From positions 1 to 11,438 of the forward strand of contig JACRTZ010000217.1 of the NCBI GenBank assembly GCA_014304965.1: a stretch of 11,438 nucleotides of DNA, in the 5' to 3' direction. The DNA comes from Vulcanimicrobiota bacterium. Its GTDB lineage: Bacteria > Vulcanimicrobiota > Vulcanimicrobiia > Vulcanimicrobiales > Vulcanimicrobiaceae. Both the position numbers and the translations under genes were made by a program. How positions within the stretch are numbered: the stretch's first letter is position 1; each line of letters begins with the position of its first letter. Shown here piece after piece: positions 1-5,561 of the stretch. The notes under the pieces were generated by a model. It was not told the DNA's origin. It searched no databases and saw nothing but the letters and a program-made list of their open reading frames with translations.

Positions 1-68
1 AGCAACGGCAGTGCGACGGCGCCCGTGATGATGAGGGCTTCGCGGAGCAAGGCGGCCAAAGCGTCCAC
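1..68 (-). CDS. fliQ: Flagellar export gate protein FliQ, 5' end only (partial)
   Basis: The last gene in the transcribed direction runs off the window. It starts with GTG at 68, directly after an in-frame TAG at 80-78, so no longer N terminus is possible. The 23 visible residues begin M-D-A-L-A-A-L-L-R-E-A-L and continue I-I-T-G-A-V-A-L-P-L-L. This matches the FliQ/SctS start: a short amphipathic lead, then the first membrane helix with a proline near its end. FliQ is a small, roughly 90-residue, two-helix subunit of the FliPQR export gate. It lies 34 bp after metF and about 2.5 kb after fliP, whereas the two are normally adjacent. The call rests on 23 residues plus context; the flagellar setting makes it likely. 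Confidence 0.72.
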   Translation of the reverse strand, partial: MDALAALLREALIITGAVALPL

Positions 69-102
69 CGCTCGAGCCTAGCGCGCGCGCGTTACCGAAA
101 TG

Positions 103-1026
103 CTATGCGATGGTTACAGGCGAGGACGCGCGCCGGGACGCAGACGGCTGCCACATATTGCGCGCGGCGAGCAACGCCGACAGCACCGCCCGCGTGGCCG
201 GCGATCGGTTGAGCGTGTAAAAGTGGATGCCGGGAGCCCCGCGGGCAAGCAGATCGGCGCATTGCAGCGTACAGTAAGAGACGCCGAGTTCGGCAACCGC
301 CTCGGGCTGGTCCGCACGCGCTTCGAGTTCGAAGTGCAGCCGCTCCGGCATGGACGCGCCGCACATCTTCGCGATGCGCGCGATCTGACCGTAATTCGTA
401 ATCGGCATGATGCCCGGAACGATTGGCACCCCGATGCCGATCGCGCGGGCCCGTTCGACGAAACGAAAATACGCATCGTTATCGAAAAAGAGCTGCGTCA
501 CGAGGAACGTCGCGCCGGCTTGCACCTTGCGAGCCGCGTTTTCGAGATCGTCCTCGAACGTCACCGCTTCGGGATGCTTTTCAGGGTAAGCCGCCGCGCC
601 GATTGCGAAGGGAAATTCGGCGGACAGCATCGCGATCAGTTCGGTCGCGTACCGGAAACCACCCTCGGTCACCGCAAACGCTTGCTGGCCACGCGGCGGA
701 TCGCCGCGCAAGGCGAGGACGTTCTCGATGCCGGCGCTTTCCAGTTCGCCAAAGACCGCGCGCAGCTCGTCCGTCGTATGGCCGACGCACGTGACGTGCG
801 CCACCACCTCGAGACCGAGGTCGTTCTTGATTCGCTTGGCGACGTCAACCGTGCGCGCGCGCGTCGAGCCCCCAGCACCGTACGTAACGGAAACGTAGGT
901 GGGGCCGAAAACGCGAAGCGTTTCGATCGTCTCGAGCAGGGTCGCGGCGCTCTCGTCGGTCCCGGGCGGAAAGAATTCAAACGAGAACGACGGATCGGGA
1001 CCGGAGAATGCGAGGTCGAGTTTCAT
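103..1026 (-). CDS. metF: 5,10-methylenetetrahydrofolate reductase MetF
   Basis: A 307-residue protein of normal MetF length. It reduces 5,10-methylene-THF to 5-methyl-THF with an FAD cofactor, supplying the methyl group for methionine synthesis in the cytoplasm. Visible family motifs are F-E-F-F-P-P at 16-21 (Glu17 fits the catalytic acid), S-V-T-Y-G-A-G-G-S at 46-54, H-V-T-C at 77-80, L-R-G-D-P-P at 106-111, F-L-V-T-Q-L-F-F-D at 174-182, G-I-M-P-I at 205-209 and G-I-H-F-Y-T-L-N-R-S at 266-275. The ATG start at 1026 gives the canonical short N terminus. It lies 25 bp after the diguanylate cyclase stop and 34 bp before fliQ, so it is probably cotranscribed with both. A housekeeping one-carbon gene inside a flagellar operon is odd, but the protein looks intact and functional. 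Confidence 0.96.
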   Translation of the reverse strand: MKLDLAFSGPDPSFSFEFFPPGTDESAATLLETIETLRVFGPTYVSVTYGAGGSTRARTVDVAKRIKNDLGLEVVAHVTCVGHTTDELRAVFGELESAGIENVLALRGDPPRGQQAFAVTEGGFRYATELIAMLSAEFPFAIGAAAYPEKHPEAVTFEDDLENAARKVQAGATFLVTQLFFDNDAYFRFVERARAIGIGVPIVPGIMPITNYGQIARIAKMCGASMPERLHFELEARADQPEAVAELGVSYCTLQCADLLARGAPGIHFYTLNRSPATRAVLSALLAARNMWQPSASRRASSPVTIA

Positions 1027-1051
1027 TACGGCGAGCCCTTCGCCGCCGACG

Positions 1052-2419
1052 TCAAAAAGTCCCGACGCCCAGCCCCGAAGCGACGGCGTGCAGGCTGCGC
1101 TTGGCCGTCGTTGCGAGCCGCACGCAATTGCGGCCGGATTCTTTGGCTTCGTACAAAGCGCGGTCGGCCGCGCGGGTCAGGGCTTCGGCATCGGCGCCGG
1201 GACGGTCTTCCGTCGAGGCGACGCCGACGCTGACGGTGAGCGCGGCGTGACTGGCGCCCTTGCCTTGCAAGATGCCCAGGCGCTCCACGCCACGCCGAAC
1301 GCGTTCGCCGACGGCGATCGCGCCCGGTTCGTCGCTCTCGGGAAGCACGATCGCAAATTCTTCGCCGCCGATGCGGCACGCGCAGTCGGGCGAGCGCCGT
1401 AGCGTCGACAGGATGATGCGCGCGACGGCGCGCAGTGCGGCGTCCCCCGCCGGATGTCCGAAGGTGTCGTTATAGCGTTTGAAGTCGTCCACGTCGACGA
1501 TCAGCACCGAAAGCGGTTCGCCCTTGCGCTGCAGGCGGCGAATTTCTTCTTCTAAGCGCACGTTGAAGCCGCGACGGTTGAGCAAGCCGGTCAATTCGTC
1601 GGAAACGGTTTGCGCGTGCAAGAGCGTGTTGTTGGCGCTGAGCGCGAGCAGAATCCGATAGACGTTCGAAAGCAAAACGGCGAGGAACGAGGTCGCAGCG
1701 ATCGCCCACTCCAACCGCCCGAGATACCAAGCCGCCGTGTATCGGGTGCCGCCGAGCACCGTCGTCAGCAGGACGTCGAACGCGGAGACGACCACGACGA
1801 CGCACAACCAGACGTGCACGCTATAGCGAAGGCGCGTGATGTGTAAGAGCAGCCCAATCGCGACGACGTGCGCACCGAGCAAGATCGGCACGACCGCAGT
1901 GCGCCAGCCTTCACTGACCGCGCCCTCGTTTGCTTGCGGCCAGAGGCCTTCGAAGTGCACGACGAAAGGCGGCAGCAGAACGACGATCGTCACGGCGGCG
2001 GCAGTCAGCGTGGCGATGCCGGTTCCCCGCAGCGACTCGGACCGGCTGGCCAGCCATTCCCAGATCGCATAGAGCGCAACGTAGACGATGAAAAACGTGT
2101 GGCCCGCGGCGTAGAGCCACGGAGCGGTCTGAGCGCTGGCGCCGAACCAGCCGCGACTCGAGAAGAGCCCCGGAAACGACAGCAGGTACTCGACCAAAAT
2201 CACCGCCGAGCCGGCGTAGGCGATCGTCAGGACTGCGAGCGGCCGGAAGTGTGTGGCGCGATACTGGTTATAAAGGAGAAACGCCGTCAGTATTTGTGCC
2301 AAGAACGTGGCTGCGCCAAACGCTGCCACCGTCGCCGGAACCTCCGTGAAATGCGAACGTCCGATCGGCATCACGCCGATCGCTGCCGCGACCGTCGCGA
2401 AGACCACCGCAACGGCCAC
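1052..2419 (-). CDS. Membrane diguanylate cyclase, MASE4-GGDEF
   Basis: From the GTG at 2419 the protein has 455 residues. The N-terminal half (about 1-260) is a multi-helix membrane domain. Its F-P-G-L-F segment near 82-86 and the following W-L-Y-A-A-G-H at 101-107 fit the MASE4 sensor family. The C-terminal GGDEF domain (about 270-435) has D-E-L-T-G-L-L-N-R-R at 274-283, D-V-D-D-F-K at 309-314 and an intact G-G-E-E-F active site at 351-355. An RxxD inhibitory site (R342-S-P-D345) lies five residues before it, as in feedback-inhibited enzymes. It should convert two GTP to c-di-GMP at the membrane. The start is uncertain: GTG 2419 is the first standard start after an upstream in-frame TAG, but it lacks a good ribosome site and falls at the edge of the first helix. 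It sits between fliP and metF. Signal sensed is unknown. Confidence 0.92.
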   Translation of the reverse strand: MAVAVVFATVAAAIGVMPIGRSHFTEVPATVAAFGAATFLAQILTAFLLYNQYRATHFRPLAVLTIAYAGSAVILVEYLLSFPGLFSSRGWFGASAQTAPWLYAAGHTFFIVYVALYAIWEWLASRSESLRGTGIATLTAAAVTIVVLLPPFVVHFEGLWPQANEGAVSEGWRTAVVPILLGAHVVAIGLLLHITRLRYSVHVWLCVVVVVSAFDVLLTTVLGGTRYTAAWYLGRLEWAIAATSFLAVLLSNVYRILLALSANNTLLHAQTVSDELTGLLNRRGFNVRLEEEIRRLQRKGEPLSVLIVDVDDFKRYNDTFGHPAGDAALRAVARIILSTLRRSPDCACRIGGEEFAIVLPESDEPGAIAVGERVRRGVERLGILQGKGASHAALTVSVGVASTEDRPGADAEALTRAADRALYEAKESGRNCVRLATTAKRSLHAVASGLGVGTF

Positions 2420-2479
2420 GATTCGTTCGCGCGCGTTGACCTCGGCGTAAACTAAGCCATCCGTGTGCCGCAGGGGACT

Positions 2480-2485
2480 CTCCTC
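2480..2485 (-). promoter_or_regulatory. Shine-Dalgarno-like GAGGAG before a possible CTG start of the diguanylate cyclase
   Basis: GAGGAG at 2485-2480 lies six bases before a CTG codon at 2473-2471. That CTG is in frame with, and 18 codons upstream of, the GTG at 2419. The intervening reading frame is open and ends with polar and charged residues just before the first hydrophobic helix. CTG starts are rare, so this is an alternative start site and not a firm call. Confidence 0.3.
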
Positions 2486-2502
2486 GTCAGATCCTCCTCG
2501 CC

Positions 2503-2568
2503 GCCCTCCGTGGCAGGCGAAGAGAACCTTACGTAGAGCCTATCGGCTCGGCACGCCGTGCGGAGGGC
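2503..2568 (-). other. Nested inverted repeats, possible structured leader RNA
   Basis: Eight-base perfect arms, GCCCTCCG at 2503-2510 and its complement at 2561-2568, enclose two smaller hairpins. One is GAGCC-tatc-GGCTC at 2536-2549 and the other GCAC-gcc-GTGC at 2551-2561. The last shares one base with the outer arm. Read on the minus strand this gives a closing stem with two internal stem-loops, upstream of the diguanylate cyclase and metF and downstream of fliP. There is no U-tract, so it is not a classical intrinsic terminator. It does not match a riboswitch class I recognise. Chance pairing in GC-rich DNA is a real alternative. Confidence 0.3.
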
Positions 2569-2582
2569 ATCGAACGCAGCGA

Positions 2583-2598
2583 TGTGACGCGTTTCACA
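2583..2598. promoter_or_regulatory. CRP/FNR-family-type operator, TGTGA-N6-TCACA
   Basis: A perfect 5-6-5 palindrome, TGTGA (2583-2587), cgcgtt, TCACA (2594-2598), equals the core consensus bound by CRP-type regulators. It lies in the 194-bp gap, 15 bases past the fliP stop and upstream of the diguanylate cyclase-metF-fliQ genes. This is a natural place to control a promoter for those three genes. No convincing -10/-35 pair could be fixed beside it. The match is seen directly; the regulator and its effect are inferred. Confidence 0.5.
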
Positions 2599-2613
2599 CT
2601 GCTCGCGGAATTC

Positions 2614-3243
2614 TCAGCGAAAGCTCGAGATGAGCCCGCCGCACACGAGCGTCCAGCCATCGACCATGACGAAAAGCAGCAGCTTGCACGGCAACGAGAC
2701 GATCGGAGGACTGAGCATGAACATCCCGAGCCCCATCAGGATCGCGGCCACGGCCAGATCGATCGCCACGAACGGGAGATAGAGCGCGAAGCCGATCGCG
2801 AACGCGCTGCGCAGTTCGCCGACGATGAATGCCGGCAGCACGACCGCCGGCGGCTCGGCGCCGAGCGGGACGTGCGGCCGGTGTGAAAGCCGTTCGAAGG
2901 TTCGCACGTCGCGAGCGTGGGTCTGACGCAGCATGAAGGCGCGCAGCGGGACGAACGCGCGGGCCACGAGTTGCGACTGCGTCAGGCGTTTGTGGGCGTA
3001 GGGCTGCAGGGCGTCGCGTTCGATCTGCGCGGCAACCGGCGTCATGACGGCAAAGGTGAGGACGAGCGCGAGCGAGGTGAGCGCGGCGTTCGGCGGAAGC
3101 GATGGCGCGCCTATGGCGGATCGCACGAGGGACAGGACGATCACGATCCGGACGAACGAGGTCGTCGCGACGATCGCAAACGGCGCCGCCGCGAGCAGCG
3201 CGAGCCCGGCGACGACGTCGAGCGGCAACGACGTCGTCGTCAC
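2614..3243 (-). CDS. fliP: Flagellar export gate protein FliP
   Basis: A 209-residue membrane protein from GTG 3243, which overlaps the fliN stop in a GTGA. FliP/SctR forms the pentameric core of the export gate in the inner membrane. The family signature is clear: A-T-T-S-F-V-R-I-V-I-V-L-S-L-V-R-S-A at 26-43, L-P-P-N at 49-52, L-R-A-F-M-L-R-Q-T at 100-108, L-P-A-F-I-V-G-E-L at 136-144, the long I-D-L-A-V-A-A-I-L-M-G-L-G-M segment at 161-174, and F-V-M-V-D-G-W at 191-197. About four membrane segments are visible. It is shorter than enterobacterial FliP (about 245) because there is no cleavable signal sequence, as in many SctR proteins. No fliO precedes it and fliQ does not follow directly. 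The 194-bp gap follows the stop. Confidence 0.96.
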   Translation of the reverse strand: MTTTSLPLDVVAGLALLAAAPFAIVATTSFVRIVIVLSLVRSAIGAPSLPPNAALTSLALVLTFAVMTPVAAQIERDALQPYAHKRLTQSQLVARAFVPLRAFMLRQTHARDVRTFERLSHRPHVPLGAEPPAVVLPAFIVGELRSAFAIGFALYLPFVAIDLAVAAILMGLGMFMLSPPIVSLPCKLLLFVMVDGWTLVCGGLISSFR

Positions 3244-3500
3244 GGCACCTCGCGCCGGCCCACGACTTCGGTGATGCGCACGCCGTAGCGGTCGTCCACC
3301 GCCACGATCTCGCCCCGCGCTACCACGCATCCGTTGACGAGCACGTCTATGGGCGCGGACGCGCGGCGGTCGAGGTCGATCACCGTGCCGGCGCCGAGTG
3401 CGAGCAACTCCGAGAGCCGTAACGAGCGCCGTCCGAGTTCCGCACACAGGCCGAGCGGAACTTCGAGCAAGAAGCCGAGGTTCGGCGCGTCGTCCTTCAC
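3240..3500 (-). CDS. fliN: Flagellar C-ring protein FliN
   Basis: An 86-residue single SpoA-domain protein. FliN stacks at the bottom of the C-ring with FliM and docks the FliH-FliI ATPase complex. Diagnostic stretches are L-L-E-V-P-L at 11-16, A-E-L-G-R at 20-24, L-S-E-L-L-A-L-G-A-G at 29-38, V-N-G-C-V-V-A-R-G-E at 55-64 and G-V-R-I-T-E at 73-78. The start is GTG 3500, overlapping the fliM stop in a GTGA; this removes the long N-terminal extension found in many FliN proteins, leaving the SpoA core alone. The stop overlaps the fliP start the same way. The frame stays open far upstream, but that part is antisense-like shadow inside fliM. Confidence 0.95.
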   Translation of the reverse strand: MKDDAPNLGFLLEVPLGLCAELGRRSLRLSELLALGAGTVIDLDRRASAPIDVLVNGCVVARGEIVAVDDRYGVRITEVVGRREVP

Positions 3501-4273
3501 GCCGCCGCTCGCTCCGCGGGACCCTCGACGGCAAACGACGCGCGCCCGCCGCGTTCGCCGCACGTACCGCGCGCAAGTGCGGTCGCGCCGGCGCGCAACG
3601 TTCCGCGCACTTCGACCGAACCGGCAAACGGCAGCGTCTGCCCGGGCGCGAGCGATGCTAGCGACGCCACGTCGATCGGATCGCACGCGACCTCGACCCG
3701 GCAATCCACTTCGAGGTGGTCCACGTCTTCGAGCGTCAGCGCCGCGCCGGGAACCTCCGGCGGGTCGCTCGCCAGCGCGAACGCCAGCGCCGCGCGCACC
3801 GCGCCGGACGTTCGGACTTCGAAATAGGTTCGCACGTCGGCGATCGCACGCTCCGGAGATTCCGGCGTGACCGTGCGGACCGGCCCGCACAGCGGACCGC
3901 AGAGCGGCGGCAACACCGCGAGTATGCGCTCGATCGTCGTCCGTTCGATCGTCGAAAGGCGCGGGCCGTCGCCCGGGTCGTCCTCGCGAAACGCCGCGGC
4001 CGCCAAGCGCCGCGCATCCAGCGGGCGTACCGCGACGAACGCGTCGCCGTTGCGACCGCGCACGCGATAGACCAAGGCGCCTTCGAAGAGCGTGCGGCGC
4101 GCGCCGGCCTCCGGGAGCGCGGGTCCCACGACCTCGGTATCCACGTCGCGGCCAAGCAGCCGCGAAAGATGCTCGCGCACACCGTTGGCCACAAGACACG
4201 CAGCGGAAACCGGCAAGCTCGAGCGGCGGACGAATTTCGCGCGGCCATCAACAAAGCGCAGCGCGACGATCAC
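3497..4273 (-). CDS. fliM: FliM-like flagellar C-ring protein, short form
   Basis: A 258-residue protein from GTG 4273, overlapping the preceding stop in a GTGA. The C-terminal SpoA domain (about 182-250) is recognisable by V-D-H-L-E-V at 184-189 and L-A-P-G-Q-T-L-P-F-A-G at 208-218. The central 100-170 region fits the CheC-like middle domain of FliM. FliM normally joins FliG to FliN in the C-ring and binds phospho-CheY through a short N-terminal peptide of the type L-S-Q-D-E-I-D. That peptide is missing here, and the protein is about 70 residues shorter than typical FliM (about 330). The injectisome counterpart SctQ is the main alternative name. The adjacent fliN and fliP support a C-ring or sorting-platform role. 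Switching by CheY looks unlikely unless it uses another route. Confidence 0.82.
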   Translation of the reverse strand: MIVALRFVDGRAKFVRRSSLPVSAACLVANGVREHLSRLLGRDVDTEVVGPALPEAGARRTLFEGALVYRVRGRNGDAFVAVRPLDARRLAAAAFREDDPGDGPRLSTIERTTIERILAVLPPLCGPLCGPVRTVTPESPERAIADVRTYFEVRTSGAVRAALAFALASDPPEVPGAALTLEDVDHLEVDCRVEVACDPIDVASLASLAPGQTLPFAGSVEVRGTLRAGATALARGTCGERGGRASFAVEGPAERAAA

Positions 4274-4953
4274 TTGACGATCTCCAACGCAACGCGCTCG
4301 AACGAATCGCCGGCGGAGCCGGCGGACCGGAGCGCTTCGAGCGACAGGTACGCTTCTTGCAGGCGAATGACGCTCGCTGCGGGGTCGAGCGCTCCGCGAT
4401 CGCGCGCGAACGTTTGCAGCAGGCTGAAAGCGCCTTCGCCCGGCAGGCCGGTCGCCGCCGGTGCGGCCGCCGCGTCCGGGGCGGAACCCGCCGGAAACCG
4501 CGCGAGCGCGATGCGTCCGACGACGACTCGTTCGACGCGATTTTCTCCGCTGCGCGGATCGACCGCATCGCGCTCGTACGAAAGCGTTCCGTCGGCGTCG
4601 ATGCGCGCCGCGCTCACGCGTTCCAGCGCAACGTCGACGGGGTCGGCGCGCAGCGGGCCGATGACCGCGGAATCGCCCGAACCGAGGACCGCGGCGCCCG
4701 AGCGCGTGCGCAAGGTGCCGTCGGCGAACGCGAATGCGCCGTCGCGCACGTACGCTTGGCCCCGCTCGCTCGAAACGACGAAATAGCTGCCGGCGGGAGC
4801 CACGACGCTCAAGGGATCGAGCGCGGGCGCAGGCTGCTGCCCAGCGCGGCTTGCGGGGTCGGCCGGAACAAACCCGGGTTCGTAGAGATGCCGCAGATCG
4901 TTTGCGCGACGTTCGATCCGCGTCAGCGCGTCGGCCATCGCGCGCGCGATCAC
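4270..4953 (-). CDS. FlgF/FlgG-like flagellar rod protein, divergent
   Basis: A 227-residue protein from GTG 4953, which overlaps the previous stop in a GTGA. The centre matches the FlgE/F/G family: S-Y-F-V-V-S-S at 56-62, then A-Y-V-R-D-G-A-F at 67-74, D-G-T-L-R-T at 78-83 and A-A-V-L-G at 87-91. A second family-like patch is I-D-A-D-G-T-L-S-Y at 118-126. These proteins form the axial rod and are exported through the flagellar gate without a cleaved signal. Both ends are divergent. The N terminus has R-A-N-D-L-R-H-L-Y-E-P-G-F at 16-28 where family members carry the conserved asparagine-rich rod motif. The C terminus lacks the usual N-M-I-E-A-Q-R-A-Y-E pattern. It is shorter than FlgG (about 260). 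FlgF is the best guess; the position between a FliK-like gene and fliM is unusual. Confidence 0.75.
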   Translation of the reverse strand: MIARAMADALTRIERRANDLRHLYEPGFVPADPASRAGQQPAPALDPLSVVAPAGSYFVVSSERGQAYVRDGAFAFADGTLRTRSGAAVLGSGDSAVIGPLRADPVDVALERVSAARIDADGTLSYERDAVDPRSGENRVERVVVGRIALARFPAGSAPDAAAAPAATGLPGEGAFSLLQTFARDRGALDPAASVIRLQEAYLSLEALRSAGSAGDSFERVALEIVK

Positions 4954-5495
4954 GCCGCGCCTCCCAGCGCCCGCACCGACGCCTGCAAGAGGCTGCCCTG
5001 CGCCGCGAGTTCGTGCGCGAGACGCTCGAGCGCCGCTTTGACTGCCTCGAGATGCCGCGCCGAACACAGCGTGACGACGTGAAGCGTCGAGCCGCTGCGA
5101 CGCATCGCGACGTGGATGCGCGCCGTGCCGAGCTTGATTGAAAACGTGGCCCGCGCGGGAGCCGAGGCAGGCAATCGCACGAGCGTTCGCGCTCGCGGCG
5201 ACCGCCGGGCGAGCGCATGCGACTCTTCGAGCTGCGTTCCCGCCGCGCGGCCGCGGACGCCCGCCGGCGCGCATCGATCTGCCGGCGCATGAAGCGCCGC
5301 CCCTCGACGGGCGGCGGCTCGCTGCGAAGCGGGCTCGCGCGCGTCGGCACTGGGCGACCTACGCGTTTGCCGGCTCTGCGGCGCCGCACCGGCGAGATGC
5401 AGGCTGGAAAACCACGCTTGCGAGAGCGACCGGCGATCCACGTACGGTAAGCGTGCCCGCACGACGGCCAAACCGGAATGTTGCTGAAGTTCCAT
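4950..5495 (-). CDS. Hypothetical protein, possible short FliK-like hook-length or export control protein
   Basis: A 181-residue protein starting at ATG 5495, preceded by a weak GGTGA at 5503-5499, and the first gene after a 66-bp gap. Residues about 30-110 are low-complexity, rich in Arg, Ala, Ser and Pro, probably disordered. The final 65 residues look folded: beta-type segments F-S-I-K-L-G-T-A-R-I-H-V-A at 118-130 and S-G-S-T-L-H-V-V-T-L at 134-143, then a helix at 148-166. That order, a disordered linker followed by a small beta-beta-helix domain, resembles the C-terminal domain of FliK, which switches export from rod-hook to filament substrates. FliK is usually much longer (about 400). 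The similarity is a pattern judgement and not a clear motif. Its stop overlaps the rod gene in a GTGA, so it is translated with it. Confidence 0.5.
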   Translation of the reverse strand: MELQQHSGLAVVRARLPYVDRRSLSQAWFSSLHLAGAAPQSRQTRRSPSADAREPASQRAAARRGAALHAPADRCAPAGVRGRAAGTQLEESHALARRSPRARTLVRLPASAPARATFSIKLGTARIHVAMRRSGSTLHVVTLCSARHLEAVKAALERLAHELAAQGSLLQASVRALGGAA

Positions 5496-5561
5496 GGTTC
5501 ACCAACGGTACCGCCTTACCCGTGCCGCGGCCGTAACGCACGTGTTACCGCAGGGTGAACG
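5496..5561 (-). promoter_or_regulatory. Palindrome-rich gap, possible promoter/operator for the fliK-like to fliP genes
   Basis: The only gap inside the flagellar block before fliP. It carries gtaac-N6-gttac at 5533-5548, with CACGTG at its centre (5539-5544), a CGGTACCG palindrome at 5506-5513, and seven-base arms gttcacc (5497-5503) and ggtgaac (5554-5560) at the two ends. The 5-6-5 geometry would suit a dimeric regulator. No U-tract or clear -10/-35 pair was found, so function is inferred from position. Confidence 0.3.

Noticed and set aside
79..92. Alternating GC run between metF and fliQ (possible Z-DNA)
   Set aside because: Only about a dozen bases and expected by chance in DNA this GC-rich.
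100..1233. Plus-strand open frame of 377 codons opposite metF
   Set aside because: Arg/Ala-rich composition with no family motif, fully antisense to an unmistakable metF; a GC-rich shadow frame.
2474..2510. SAM/SAH-type riboswitch before the diguanylate cyclase-metF pair
   Set aside because: GAGGAG repeats recall part of the SAH class, but the following conserved bases and pseudoknot pairing are not there.
4274..5389. Upstream extension of the fliM frame to about 630 residues
   Set aside because: The extra part overlaps the rod and fliK-like genes and is Arg-rich without motifs; the GTGA start at 4273 fits the operon pattern.
5531..5550. Intrinsic terminator after the protease gene
   Set aside because: The stem is only five bases plus a mismatch and there is no U-tract.
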